DNA from: Methylorubrum suomiense
Lineage (GTDB): Bacteria > Pseudomonadota > Alphaproteobacteria > Rhizobiales > Beijerinckiaceae
Assembly: GCF_022179765.1 (NCBI RefSeq)
Contig: NZ_BPRE01000021.1
Coordinates: 1-64,000 of the forward strand
Reading direction: 5' to 3'
Length of the DNA stretch: 64,000 nt
Position 1 is the first letter of the stretch. Each line of letters starts with the position of its first letter. Under the pieces are notes generated by a model. The model ran no database searches. It had not been told where the DNA came from and was given only the letters and a program-made list of their open reading frames with translations. Below, in pieces: positions 45,738 through 55,264 of the stretch. The position numbers and the translations under genes are program-made.

Positions 45738-46781
45738 GTGGCACTACCGATCACCTTCGACAATAAAACTTACGGCGCAGGTTTCCTCGGAATCGATGAC
45801 GGCGGTGCCTCTGCGACGTTCCAGGTCGATGCTGCGTCCACCTACAGCGTCAGCGTCAACGGAACCGTCAACGCGGTCGGTGATACGGTTACGCTGACCT
45901 ACGGGGCCGATGCGCCGGACGGTTTTGCTGGACGTTCCATCGATCTCGTTGCGACACAGTACGACAACGCGGACATGGTTCTGTTCACCAGCCGGTCTCT
46001 TCCCCCCGGAGAAACCGAGACGGGAAACTATCGGTATCTTCTTTCGAACACGCAGGTTTACGGAAGAAATCCCCCAGCACCCGCGACGCGGACGCGCTTC
46101 ACGGCCGATGACAACGAACTGGGCAGCTACAACGCGCAGGCCGTGCCCTGCTTCACGACGGGCACTCTGATCCGCACCGCCCGCGGCGACGTCGCGGTCG
46201 AGGATCTGATCGTCGGCGATCTGGCCGTGACGGCCTCCGGCACGCTGCGCCCGATCACTTGGATCGGCAATCGCGACCTCGACGGCCATGGCAAAGAGCT
46301 GTCTCACAATGAGCAGCCCATCCACATCCGCGCCGACGCCTTCGGCCCCGGCCTGCCTGCCCGCGACCTGCGCCTCTCGCACGGTCATCCGGTGCTCGTC
46401 GGTGCTGATGCCGAGGGGAGCGGCGGCGTCTTGGTGCCGATCATGTGCCTGATCAACGGTACTTCCATCACCCGCGAGCCTGCCACGCACGCCACCTACT
46501 GGCACATCGAGCTGGACAGCCACGATGTCCTGCTCGCCGAAGGCCTGCCCGCCGAGAGCTTCTACAACATGGGAAGCCGTCCGTGGTTCGCCGGCGCGGA
46601 CAGCGCATTGCTCGATCCGAACTTCGTTCCGGCAGGTGCCTATGGCCGTTGCCGCCCGGTCGCAGTGGATGGCCCGGAGGTCGAAGCCGAGCGCATGCGC
46701 CTTGCCGGCATGTTCGCGATGAGCCTTGCTGAGGATTGCGCTTGGGAGGACGCTGCGCAGTTCGAGTGGCTGGCTGCATAA
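45738..46781 (+). CDS. Hint-domain (Hedgehog/intein) protein, copy 1
   Basis: 347 residues. Residues 1-137 are a beta-rich N-terminal domain without signal peptide. From C138 (PCFTTGTLIRTARGDVAVEDL) a Hint_2-type domain runs to the end, with TWIGNRDL, the LSHGHPVLVG block and INGTSITREPA. Hint domains can self-cleave at the Cys and are often found in large secreted proteins of alphaproteobacteria. Start is GTG after GGGAGAAGG. The C-terminal 210 residues are almost the same as in the next gene, while the N-terminal domains are unrelated. Confidence 0.88.
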   Translation: MALPITFDNKTYGAGFLGIDDGGASATFQVDAASTYSVSVNGTVNAVGDTVTLTYGADAPDGFAGRSIDLVATQYDNADMVLFTSRSLPPGETETGNYRYLLSNTQVYGRNPPAPATRTRFTADDNELGSYNAQAVPCFTTGTLIRTARGDVAVEDLIVGDLAVTASGTLRPITWIGNRDLDGHGKELSHNEQPIHIRADAFGPGLPARDLRLSHGHPVLVGADAEGSGGVLVPIMCLINGTSITREPATHATYWHIELDSHDVLLAEGLPAESFYNMGSRPWFAGADSALLDPNFVPAGAYGRCRPVAVDGPEVEAERMRLAGMFAMSLAEDCAWEDAAQFEWLAA

Positions 46782-46831
46782 GGCGAGAGAGGGGCTGGAC
46801 GGTATCCACGCCCCGACCCCCTGACCATTAC

Positions 46832-46863
46832 AAGGCGCCTTGGCTGAGCCAGGGCGCCTTTTT
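46832..46863 (+). terminator. Rho-independent terminator after Hint copy 1
   Basis: 13-bp stem (46832-46844 with 46848-46860, one G-T pair), a TGA loop, then TTTT. A strong classic terminator about 50 bp after the stop. Confidence 0.9.
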
Positions 46864-47327
46864 CTATGCTTTCGGCCAAGCATTTCTCCGCGAAAGACCA
46901 AGCCTGATGCGGCCTGTGTCCCATGACTTCGATCGCCGGTGCCGTCCCGACAGGCCCGACTTCCGTCCGGCACTGCATCGGCCTGCCTGCCGCGCTCGCT
47001 GCGGCGAGGCCGCTAGGCCGAACCTATAAGGCCGCATCAGATGGCGCGGTTGCGTCGATGGCGATCCATCCCCAGTCGCCGTGGCAATTGAGTTTTCAAG
47101 ATTTCGTATTTTCTCGCACATTTCGCGTCATGATAGACCACTGTTCGTTGCAAAATGGTCTACATCATAACCTAAATTATAATGATCAGCTATCATAAGG
47201 TGCACATCGTGCTCGTTGCCCGATTGCAACATGCCTCGATATTGGCGAATAGCTGATTGAAATCGGCTTGCGAAACAATTTTTATGCATACGCAAATAAC
47301 CGATCGAAACGGATCGAGGGGAGCATC
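46864..47327. other. AT-rich spacer between the Hint genes
   Basis: About 460 bp without a gene; the second half is AT-rich and should carry the promoter of the second Hint gene. GAGGGGAG lies just before its ATG. Confidence 0.45.
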
Positions 47328-48374
47328 ATGACGTACGCACAGTTTCCGGCCGGATACAGCTACGAGCTGCAGAATTCTGGACAATTTCCGACCGGTTCTG
47401 AGGTACGCTCCGGAAATACGGAGACGTTCACCGTTCAGACTTCAGGTACGCAGTTGGCAAGCGCTCTCAACGTACCTCCCGACTCGCGGGTCTTCGTCAC
47501 GTCTCCGGATCCGGCTGTCGATAACAGGCCCGGTGCCGTCATCATCTCCAGTGGTTTCGGCCCCGCATTGACGGGGGTCCAGACCGGCTACCAGACGACC
47601 GATGCCATCACGATCGCTCTCGATTCCGGTCAGTCCCTATCCGGCAACCTCGTGATTGCGACGAGTGTCGTAGCACCGGGCCAGCAATTCACGTTGCCGA
47701 ACAACACGCCTCAGACCTTCTCCAACCTGGAGCAGGCGCCTTGCTTCGTCACCGGCACCTTGATCCGCACCGCGCGCGGCGACGTCGCGGTCGAGGATCT
47801 GCGCATCGGCGATCTGGCCGAGACGGCCTCCGGCGCATTGCGGCCGATCACCTGGATCGGCAACCGCGATCTGGAGGCTCAGGGCACGGCGTTGCCGCAC
47901 AATCAGCAGCCCGTCCACATCCGCGCCGGCGCCTTCGGCCCCGGCCTGCCTGCCCGCGACCTGCGCCTCTCGCACGGACATCCGGTGCTCGTTGGCGCCG
48001 ATGCCGACGGGAATGGCGGCGTCCTGGTGCCGATCATGTGCCTGATCAACGGTACTTCCATCACCCGCGAGCCTGCCACGCGCGTGACCTACTGGCACGT
48101 CGAGCTGGATCGCCACGACGTTCTGCTCGCCGAAGGCCTGCCCGCCGAGAGCTTCTACGACATGGGAAGCCGCGCGTGGTTCGCCGGTGCGGACAGCGCC
48201 TTGCTCGATCCGGACTTCGTTCCGGCGGGTGAGTACGGCCGCTGCCGCCCTGTGGCGGTGGATGGCCCGGTGGTCGAGGCGGAGCGGGCGCGCCTCGCGG
48301 GCCTCTTCGCCGTGAGCCTCGAAGCGAGTTGCGCCTGGGAGGACGCCTCCGGTTTCGAGTGGCTTGCCGCGTGA
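47328..48374 (+). CDS. Hint-domain (Hedgehog/intein) protein, copy 2
   Basis: 348 residues, N-terminal domain 1-138 (TYAQFPAGYSYELQNSGQFP), different from that of copy 1. Then the Hint domain from C139 (PCFVTGTLIRTARGDVAVEDL) to the C-terminal FEWLAA. The Hint part lines up with copy 1 without gaps over about 210 residues at a constant offset of 1593 bp, including long stretches of identical DNA. ATG 47328 has a good ribosome-binding site; the TTG at 47268 is less likely. A methyltransferase gene follows 25 bp later. Confidence 0.88.
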   Translation: MTYAQFPAGYSYELQNSGQFPTGSEVRSGNTETFTVQTSGTQLASALNVPPDSRVFVTSPDPAVDNRPGAVIISSGFGPALTGVQTGYQTTDAITIALDSGQSLSGNLVIATSVVAPGQQFTLPNNTPQTFSNLEQAPCFVTGTLIRTARGDVAVEDLRIGDLAETASGALRPITWIGNRDLEAQGTALPHNQQPVHIRAGAFGPGLPARDLRLSHGHPVLVGADADGNGGVLVPIMCLINGTSITREPATRVTYWHVELDRHDVLLAEGLPAESFYDMGSRAWFAGADSALLDPDFVPAGEYGRCRPVAVDGPVVEAERARLAGLFAVSLEASCAWEDASGFEWLAA

Positions 48375-48399
48375 GCTCGACCCTTCTACAGCCCGGGCC

Positions 48400-49293
48400 A
48401 TGAGGCCCGGTCTGCTCACTCTCGACGCCTTCCTGAATCGCCGGGCTGCGGACCGGCGATTGGCGCGGCTGACCCACGATATGCCTCTGCCGGAAGCGCG
48501 GGGGCTGGAACTTGGTCCGGGGAATAATCCGGTCCCGCTGCCCGAGGGCGTGAGCGTCACCTACATCGACCACGCTCTCGATGCGGGCGCCGGCCTGCTC
48601 GATGCGATGCCCATCGATCAAGCCTGGGCCGGCTCCGGATCGCTGGCCGCCTTGCTCGGAACGGAACCGAACGACTTCGCCATCGCCGCGCAAGTGGCGC
48701 AGTACGTGCCGAATCTTCTCGGCTGGCTGCGCGGCATCCATGAGGTGCTGCGCCCCGGCGGCGTGCTCAACCTTTCGCTGCCCGACAAGCGGTTCATGTT
48801 CGACGCGACGCGCCCGGCCAGCACGCTGGCGGAACTCGTCGAAGCGGATCTGCTGAATCTCGAGCGGCCAAGTCCGCGCCAGATCTTCGCCCATGCAAGC
48901 GAGGTCCGCGCGATCGCGCCAGCGGATATCTGGGACGGCGCGGATCCTGCGGGCGCGACACGGTTATCCGGTGATGATGCGATGGGGCATGCCTACCGGG
49001 AAGCGTCCGCAGCACTCGCCGCTGGCCGCTACGTGTCTTGCCACTGCTGGGTTTTCACACCGGAAAGCTTCCTCGGTTTGGTGGCGGGGGCCACGCAACT
49101 CGGATTGTTTCCGTTCGTGCTGAACCGGATCGGGGCCACCGTCGTCGGCGGCTTCGAGTTCTACGTCTCCATGCGGCGCGACGCCGAGGCTGATCCCGAG
49201 GCTCTGCGCCGGTTGCAGGATGGAGCAATCGATTACCTCTCCCGAGGCCTGGTACAGCAGCATCGCAGTGCCGCGCTGCTGGCCGGCCGATAA
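48400..49293 (+). CDS. SAM-dependent methyltransferase-like protein
   Basis: 297 residues. The nucleotide-binding region GLELGPGNNPVPLPEGVSV is motif I of class I methyltransferases, and LRPGGVLNLSLPDKRFMFD is the usual motif after strand 4-5. The type is often found near glycan or surface-polymer genes. ATG 48400 lies 25 bp after the Hint copy 2 stop, so co-transcription is likely. The substrate is unknown. Confidence 0.82.
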   Translation: MRPGLLTLDAFLNRRAADRRLARLTHDMPLPEARGLELGPGNNPVPLPEGVSVTYIDHALDAGAGLLDAMPIDQAWAGSGSLAALLGTEPNDFAIAAQVAQYVPNLLGWLRGIHEVLRPGGVLNLSLPDKRFMFDATRPASTLAELVEADLLNLERPSPRQIFAHASEVRAIAPADIWDGADPAGATRLSGDDAMGHAYREASAALAAGRYVSCHCWVFTPESFLGLVAGATQLGLFPFVLNRIGATVVGGFEFYVSMRRDAEADPEALRRLQDGAIDYLSRGLVQQHRSAALLAGR

Positions 49294-49494
49294 GGCCGTA
49301 TCCACCGTGGTTGTACGCCGTCGCCGCCTCGGTTTTCGAGTGGGCTACGCGCTCTTGCCGGGATCGCTGTCGCTGTTTCGAGGCTCATCCTCACGGCGTC
49401 GACCTCGGTGATCGAATGTCGCCTCAGGCGATCTGGCGGCGATCGATCGCGTCTGTGCCGGCACGATCCGTTACGGAAATGGGCCCTCGCGCGG

Positions 49495-49686
49495 TCAACC
49501 GCTCTGCGCGGCCCCGAAGGCCTTCAGGGCTGCGTCGCCGGCCGCGCCTGCATCCTCGGGTGAGGTATACGATTCCGGGGAGACGCGCACCGAAACGCCG
49601 TCGCTGTCCGTCAGGTGCCAGCGGTAGCGCTCCGAACTGTCCGGACAGGTCTCGACGGTGACGGCGACGGGGGTAGGATCGTCCAT
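49495..49686 (-). CDS. Small hypothetical protein, possibly YegP/DUF1508-like
   Basis: 63 residues with a pattern of short strands then helix (YRWHLTDSDGVSVRVSPESY, TSPEDAGAAGDAALKAFG) that recalls the DUF1508/YegP fold of about 60 residues. The likeness is weak. No signal peptide. Confidence 0.5.
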   Translation of the reverse strand: MDDPTPVAVTVETCPDSSERYRWHLTDSDGVSVRVSPESYTSPEDAGAAGDAALKAFGAAQSG

Positions 49687-49754
49687 GGGGTCGGGCCTCG
49701 GCTGGCAACTTCGGAAACGGGAGCGACCCGTGGCGGGCCGCTCCGAACGGGTTG

Positions 49755-50267
49755 TCAGCTATCCGCCTTCGCGCCGCTCAGCGTCAGGTCGAGATACGTC
49801 TTGGTGACCGGTTCGATCAGCGCGGCGATCTCCTCGGCGGCCTTCGTTTCCTCGTCGATCGCGGCCCGGAAGAAGGGAACCTGATCGGACTTGCCGGCCC
49901 GCTCGGCGATCACCGACAGCGAGCGGTAGGCCGCGATCTGATCGTATTGGTAGGCGTAGCCCGCGTAGAGGTTCTTCAAGGTCTCGTCCTGCGCCGTGGC
50001 ATGGACGGCCGCGCCGATGGTACCGGCCACGCTCGTGACGGCTTCCTTCAGCGACGACCGGCTTTCCCCGATCGCCTCCAGAGCGGTGTCGAGGCGGTCG
50101 AGCTGTGCTTTCGTCGTCTCGACATGGCGCCGGAGGACGGCCGCGTAGTCTGGGTAACGCTCAAGACCGGAGAGCTGACGTTCCATCTGTTCCAAGCCCT
50201 GCTTCTCGAGGGCGCGCGTATTACGGAGGGATCCTGCATAAATCTTGCTGATGTCGTGCGTAGCCAT
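49755..50267 (-). CDS. DUF892/YciF-type ferritin-like protein
   Basis: 170 residues, almost wholly helical, with the ferritin-like four-helix pattern of YciF proteins (IYAGSLRNTRALEKQGLEQM; YAYQYDQIAAYRSLSVIAER). Family members are linked with stress responses. The Glu/His metal-site positions are partly present (ETTKAQ, EETKAAEE). No signal peptide. Confidence 0.8.
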   Translation of the reverse strand: MATHDISKIYAGSLRNTRALEKQGLEQMERQLSGLERYPDYAAVLRRHVETTKAQLDRLDTALEAIGESRSSLKEAVTSVAGTIGAAVHATAQDETLKNLYAGYAYQYDQIAAYRSLSVIAERAGKSDQVPFFRAAIDEETKAAEEIAALIEPVTKTYLDLTLSGAKADS

Positions 50268-50539
50268 GCCGTCATTGCTCCGGATAGTCTTCTAGTCCGG
50301 CAGCTAACCCAGGTAAGAGACGGCTGTTTCCGGTCGACCCCTGCGACGGAAGCGCCCCGTCAAGCCTGTCCTATGACACTTGCGGCATCTGTTTACGGGC
50401 TTGCCTTCGGTCCACGAAGGCGTTGGCGCATCCGCTTCGGGCCTTGGCGACGTCTCCATGCGTCAAGTGGCGCGGCAACCCGCACGTGTCGGCCCCGTTT
50501 CCGACCCGCATGGCTCCAACATCGCCGGAGAGACGCCTC
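50268..50539. other. Intergenic region
   Basis: About 270 bp between the YciF-like gene and a possible small gene. No recognisable feature. Confidence 0.4.
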
Positions 50540-50713
50540 ATGTCCGACACCGGTCACTGCCGCTCTTCCCCGGCGCGGAAGTCGGAAGGGGTTCACGCAG
50601 CCGGCACGTCGTCGGCCACCGCCGGCAAGGCCGAGCGCTGGGCTCCCGCCGAGACTGCAATCATGACCCAGAAGCAGCACGGTCGCGGACTGCGCGAGGC
50701 GGCGGAAGCATGA
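50540..50713 (+). CDS. Possible small protein before the DHH gene
   Basis: 57 residues, start ATG 50540 with GGAGAG eight bases upstream and third-position GC typical of this genome. The product is polar and Ser/Ala rich, with no known motif. It ends 26 bp before the next gene. It could be a chance frame. Confidence 0.4.
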   Translation: MSDTGHCRSSPARKSEGVHAAGTSSATAGKAERWAPAETAIMTQKQHGRGLREAAEA

Positions 50714-50738
50714 GCCAGATCGGTCGGGGTCGGCTCGC

Positions 50739-51806
50739 GTGAGCACAATCTCCGCGCACGGGGCGGCCTTCGCCGAGGCCATCACCCGTTTCGGTTCGGG
50801 CAAGCCCGCCATCCTCTGTCACGACGACGCCGACGGCCTGTCGGCCGGCGCGATCCTCTGGCATGCTCTGACCCGTATCGGCCGCGAACCCAGGCCTGTC
50901 CGTGTGGTCGGGCGCGGCGAATCGGCTTGGTCGGCGGCGCTTCGCGACGAGCTCGCCGCGGACGCTCCGGCGGGTCTCGTGGTGACCGATCTCGGCGTCC
51001 AGGCCGGCACGATCCTGCCCGGTATACCGACCCTGCTCATCGATCACCACGTGCCGCGCTCCTGGCCCGACGCCGCCGAGGCTACGGTGATCAGCGGTCA
51101 CGACGAAGCGCCGATCCCGACATCCAGCCTGCTCGCCCATCGCTGCGCCGCGGCGCTCGGCGGAGCGGACGATCTGGCATGGCTGGCCGGTATCGGTCTG
51201 GTGGGCGATCTCGGCGAGCGGGGGGCGAGCGGCGATTTTCCCGAAATCATGGGGCCGCTGCGAAAGGCTTACACCGCCAAGGCCATGCGCGAGGCGGTCA
51301 GCCTCATCAATGCACCGCGGCGCTCGGCATCCGGTGATGCCGGGCCGGCCCTGCGGATGCTTCTGCGGGCCGATGGCCCTCGTGACATCGTCGCCGGCAC
51401 GGATCCGGATGCCGCGGCCCTGCACGCGGCACGGGCGGAGGTGAAGGCGGCGCTCGATGCCGCCCGCACCGTCCCGCCGCTCTTTGCCGGACCGATCGCC
51501 CTGATCCGCTGCGACTCACCCTGCCAGATCCATCCGCTCATCGCCCAATCCTGGATCCACCGCCTCCGGCGGCAGGTGGTCATCGGCGCCAATGCGGGCT
51601 TCCGGGCGGGCTATGTCCATTTCGCGGTCCGTAGCCTCGGCGTCCCGGATCTGATCGGCTTCCTCGAGGAGCGCGCACCGCCACTCGGGCCGGATGATCA
51701 ATTTGCCCAGGGGCACCGCCGCGCCACCGGCGGCCAAGTGCGGATCGAAACATGGAACCGCTTCGCCGCGCAGATCGGCTTCGGGCCGGAAGCGCAGGTC
51801 GCGTGA
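50739..51806 (+). CDS. DHH-family phosphoesterase
   Basis: 355 residues of the DHH superfamily (RecJ/nanoRNase relatives). CHDDADGLSAG is the first metal motif, VVTDLG the second, and LLIDHHVP carries the DHH motif. A C-terminal DHHA1-like part includes GANAGFRAGYVHFAVRS. The substrate may be short nucleic acids or cyclic dinucleotides; not decided. The start is GTG. Its stop overlaps the next gene's start (GTGA). Confidence 0.82.
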   Translation: MSTISAHGAAFAEAITRFGSGKPAILCHDDADGLSAGAILWHALTRIGREPRPVRVVGRGESAWSAALRDELAADAPAGLVVTDLGVQAGTILPGIPTLLIDHHVPRSWPDAAEATVISGHDEAPIPTSSLLAHRCAAALGGADDLAWLAGIGLVGDLGERGASGDFPEIMGPLRKAYTAKAMREAVSLINAPRRSASGDAGPALRMLLRADGPRDIVAGTDPDAAALHAARAEVKAALDAARTVPPLFAGPIALIRCDSPCQIHPLIAQSWIHRLRRQVVIGANAGFRAGYVHFAVRSLGVPDLIGFLEERAPPLGPDDQFAQGHRRATGGQVRIETWNRFAAQIGFGPEAQVA

Positions 51807-52489
51807 CGCGTCGCGTGCTGATCGTCGGGGCCTCGCGGGGGCTCGGCCTCGGGCTGGTAGCCCAGTTCCTGAGCCGCGGCTGGGACGTCACCGCGACCGT
51901 GCGGCGGCCCTCGCTGGCGCTGGACGAGCTGGCCGCGGGCCATTCATTGCGGATCGAGATCGGTGTCGACATCGACGACGACAGCGCAGTGGCCGACCTC
52001 CGCGCGCGGCTGGCGGAGGCGCCGGACTTCGACATCGTCTTCGTCGTGGCCGGGGTCGCCACGCAGGCGGGTACGCCCGCGGCGCTGCTGCCGCGGGACG
52101 TCGTCGGCTCCGTGTTCCAGACCAATGCCGTGAGCCCGATCCGCTTTGCCGAGACCTTCCACCGCCGGGTGGCGCCGGGCGGTCTTATCGTCCTGATGAC
52201 TTCGAAGCTCGGTTCGGTCTCCCTGAACCGCGGGGGTGGCTGGAGCAGCTACCGCGCGAGCAAGGCGGCGCTCAACACCCTCGCGCGCTCCTTCGCCGGT
52301 CAGCACAAGGGGGCGGATTGGGGCGTCATCCTCATGCATCCCGGGTGGGTGCGCACGGATCTCGGCGGGCGCCGCGCCACCCTCGATGTCGAGACGAGCG
52401 CGCGGGGCATGGTGAACGTGCTGGAAGGACGACTCGGCCAGCGCGGCTGCGCCTATCTCGACTATGCCGGCGAGACGGTGCCGTGGTGA
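51803..52489 (+). CDS. Short-chain dehydrogenase/reductase
   Basis: 228 residues. The NAD(P)-binding GASRGLGLG motif is at about 8-16, the catalytic Ser is in LMTSKLGSVS, and YRASK gives the Tyr and Lys. HPGWVRTDLGG follows. It resembles the CsgA/C-factor group of SDRs. The GTG start overlaps the DHH gene stop by four bases, so the two are translationally coupled, though a functional link is not clear. Confidence 0.88.
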   Translation: MTRRVLIVGASRGLGLGLVAQFLSRGWDVTATVRRPSLALDELAAGHSLRIEIGVDIDDDSAVADLRARLAEAPDFDIVFVVAGVATQAGTPAALLPRDVVGSVFQTNAVSPIRFAETFHRRVAPGGLIVLMTSKLGSVSLNRGGGWSSYRASKAALNTLARSFAGQHKGADWGVILMHPGWVRTDLGGRRATLDVETSARGMVNVLEGRLGQRGCAYLDYAGETVPW

Positions 52490-52579
52490 GAGGACCGGCC
52501 GTCTGCGCTCGATCGGTGTGCGGACGGCTGCGGCATCAGGGCTCGCGAACTCGAAGCGCGATCGGCCTGTTGGTGGCGC

Positions 52580-52834
52580 ATGAGCGAATTGGATCCGAAC
52601 GCACTTCCCCCCGTCACCGATGAGGTGATTGCCGCACGCCGCCGCGAGATGGCGGTCGAGCACATCCTGTTCGGCGCCCTGCGCCATCTGGCGGGTCGCC
52701 ATCCCGAGATGCTCGACGAACTCGAAGGCAGCCTGCCCCATCTCTGGGATCGGTCCGAGGGGACGGCGCGCGACGACGAGGCGGTGCGCGAGATCGCCCG
52801 GCGTTTCATCAAGAGCCTGCGTGCGGAAGCCTGA
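52580..52834 (+). CDS. Small helical hypothetical protein
   Basis: 84 residues, helical and acidic (EVIAARRREMAVEHILFGALRH; DDEAVREIARRFIKSLRAEA), without signal peptide. No family recognised. GGTGG lies upstream of the ATG. Confidence 0.6.
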   Translation: MSELDPNALPPVTDEVIAARRREMAVEHILFGALRHLAGRHPEMLDELEGSLPHLWDRSEGTARDDEAVREIARRFIKSLRAEA

Positions 52835-53048
52835 TCGGTCTCGCCCACGCCGAGCCAGCGGAAGCGGGTGGCTTGGGCGAAGCTGCCGTTGACGACCCGA
52901 CACGGGGCTGACCGAACGAACCGAGCGACGGTCACATCTTCCTCAACGGTGACTTCGCCGAGCTTGGGTCAGCGATCTGCCGAACGGCCGATCCCTTCGG
53001 CATCTCCGATGCGGACGTCCGCGCGAGACGCGTTCGGTCAGGGACGCC

Positions 53049-55190
53049 TCAAGCCGCCTCGCTGGCCTGCGCCGTGACGTCAACGAGCCGCCCGCCGCTC
53101 ACCTTCAGGACGCGGTCGGCAAAGGGCAAGACATGGCCGCTATGGGTCACGAACACCTTGGCCGCGGGGTATCGAATGAGTGTCTGGACGAGGTCGGCCT
53201 CCGAGGCCGGATCGAGATTGGCCGTCACCTCGTCGAGCAGCAGAAGGCGCGGGCGCCGGCACAGGGCACGGGCGAGGATCAGCCTCCGCCGCTGACCGGT
53301 GGAGAGCAGCGGGCTCTCGTCGGAGAGCAGGGTCGCGTAACCCTGCGGCAATCCCTGCACCGCGTCGAGCAGGCCGACCAAGCCGAGCGCCTCCTCGATG
53401 CGCGCCTGACTCACATCGGGGGCGTGCAGGGCGACGTTCTCGGCCACCGTCCCGGCGAACAGGCTGTCGTCGGCGAACACGCAGCCGATATTGGCGCGGT
53501 ACTCATGCACGCCGAATGCGTCGAGCGCCCGCCCGTCCACGAGAACCCGGCCGCGCGGGGTCGGATGCAGGCTCGCCAGGATGCGCAGGAGCGAGGACTT
53601 GCCGCAGCCCGACTGGCCGATGATCGCGATGGTCTCGTTCCGGGCGATGTCGATCGTCAGGTTCACGTCGGCGAGCAGCGGGCGTTGGCCCGCCCCGAAC
53701 TGCACCGCCACGTCCTCCAGGCTGACGTTGCGCCGGATCACCCGGGCGATGTGGACGCCCTCGCTCGCGGGCTCGGGCGCCTCGTCGAGCACGTCGTCGA
53801 GCCGTCCGAAATGCACCCGCATCACCGAGAGCTGCAGCAGGCTCATGATCAGCGTGTTCATGCTGTTGAAGAACGAGGTGCGCAGGGCAAAGAAGGCGTA
53901 CAGCACGCCGACCGAAAGGGTGCTCTTCATCACGTCGGTCACGCCCATGTACAAGGTCGCGACCGTGCCGAGCATGAAGATCAGGTGCAGGAACAGGTCC
54001 GCGTCGATGGACAGCTTCTTGGAGCGGTAGCTGAAATTGGCGAACCGCGTGAAGCTCTCCAGCCACTTGAGCGCGAAGAAGCTGCCGGAGTTGCTCACCT
54101 TCAAGGCGGCGATCTGGCCGAGCCCGTCGAGCAGCCGGGCCTGCTCCTCGGAGCGCGATTCGAGGGACTGCGCGGTCGAGCGGGCGATCTCGGGATAGGT
54201 CGCGAAGCGCACGAGGATCGCCGCGACGAGCGTGGCGAGCGAGGCCGCCGTCATGGTCGGCGAGTAGTAATACATCATGCCGATCAACAGGACCGTCATG
54301 GTGCCGTCGGCGATCGAGGAGACGAAGCCCGTCACGAGGAAGGTCTTGATGTGATCGACCGAGTTCAGCCGCGTGACGAAATCGCCGGGATGGCGGGCCT
54401 CGAAGAAGCCGAGCGGCAGGCGCAGGGCGTGTCCGACGATGTTGCGGGTGAAGTGGATCTCGAACATCGTCGCCGCCCGCAGGGTGATCACGTCGCGCAG
54501 CCAGCGCGAGACCGCCTCGAAGGCGCTGAATAGGATCAGGCCGACGATCACCACCGTCAGGAGGTCGAGATCGTATTGCGGGATCACCGTATCGATGGCG
54601 GTTTGCAGGAAGACGGGGGTCGCCAGCGTGAAGAGGGTCGCGGCAAAGGAGAGAACGGCGATCATCCCGATCGTGTGCTCGATGCCGCGGCAGGAGCGGT
54701 AGACGCTCCAGAACAGCGACTTGCGCTCGGCCTTGACCGCCTTGAAATCGATGCGCCGCTCGAATTCGAGGGCAACCCCGCCGAAATGCCGTTCCATGTC
54801 CTCTCGGGCATAGATCCGTGGACCGAAGGCCGGGTCGTGAACGTGAAAGGCGCCGCGCACGACCTTCTCGAGCACGACGAAGTGGTTGCCGTTCCAGTGC
54901 AGGATCGCCGGGCAGTTCACCTTGGCGAGTTCGCCGATGTTGGAGACCCCGAGTCCCTGTGCGTCGAGGCCGATCTGGCCGGCCACCTCGACGATCTCGG
55001 CGAAGGTCATGCCGCGCCGCGAGGGTGGGAACAGCGCGCGCAGGTAGGGCAGATCGAGGTCGTGCCGGTAGGCGTTGGCGACCATGACGAGGCAGGCGAG
55101 CCCGCATTCCATGTTCTCGCTCTGCATCACCGTGCGCACGGGACGTTTGTGCGCGGTGCCGGAAAAGCGGGCGAAGGTGGCGGCGAACAT
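53049..55190 (-). CDS. Peptidase-containing ABC transporter (C39 peptidase, bacteriocin/peptide exporter type)
   Basis: 713-residue inner-membrane exporter that cleaves double-glycine leaders and pumps the peptide out. The N-terminal C39 peptidase (about 18-150) has all catalytic residues: Q23, C29 (SENMECG), H103 (GNHFVVLEK) and D119 (VHDPAFG). The transmembrane domain spans about 165-440. The ATPase has Walker A GQSGCGKS (525-532), signature LSTGQ (629-633), Walker B LLLLDE (649-654) and H683. The Q-loop reads FADDSLF, where relatives have a Gln before the acidic pair; the signature is LSTGQ rather than LSGGQ. The frame is open far upstream, but that part overlaps the HlyD gene in another frame. 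Genes for adaptor, acyltransferase and a leader peptide are upstream. Confidence 0.93.
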   Translation of the reverse strand: MFAATFARFSGTAHKRPVRTVMQSENMECGLACLVMVANAYRHDLDLPYLRALFPPSRRGMTFAEIVEVAGQIGLDAQGLGVSNIGELAKVNCPAILHWNGNHFVVLEKVVRGAFHVHDPAFGPRIYAREDMERHFGGVALEFERRIDFKAVKAERKSLFWSVYRSCRGIEHTIGMIAVLSFAATLFTLATPVFLQTAIDTVIPQYDLDLLTVVIVGLILFSAFEAVSRWLRDVITLRAATMFEIHFTRNIVGHALRLPLGFFEARHPGDFVTRLNSVDHIKTFLVTGFVSSIADGTMTVLLIGMMYYYSPTMTAASLATLVAAILVRFATYPEIARSTAQSLESRSEEQARLLDGLGQIAALKVSNSGSFFALKWLESFTRFANFSYRSKKLSIDADLFLHLIFMLGTVATLYMGVTDVMKSTLSVGVLYAFFALRTSFFNSMNTLIMSLLQLSVMRVHFGRLDDVLDEAPEPASEGVHIARVIRRNVSLEDVAVQFGAGQRPLLADVNLTIDIARNETIAIIGQSGCGKSSLLRILASLHPTPRGRVLVDGRALDAFGVHEYRANIGCVFADDSLFAGTVAENVALHAPDVSQARIEEALGLVGLLDAVQGLPQGYATLLSDESPLLSTGQRRRLILARALCRRPRLLLLDEVTANLDPASEADLVQTLIRYPAAKVFVTHSGHVLPFADRVLKVSGGRLVDVTAQASEAA

Positions 55191-55264
55191 CGGCGTCTGT
55201 CCTGGGAATGTCCCTGTCCCCGCGGCGGTCGGCCACCGTGGGGAATGCGTTCCGGGGGGCGCTC

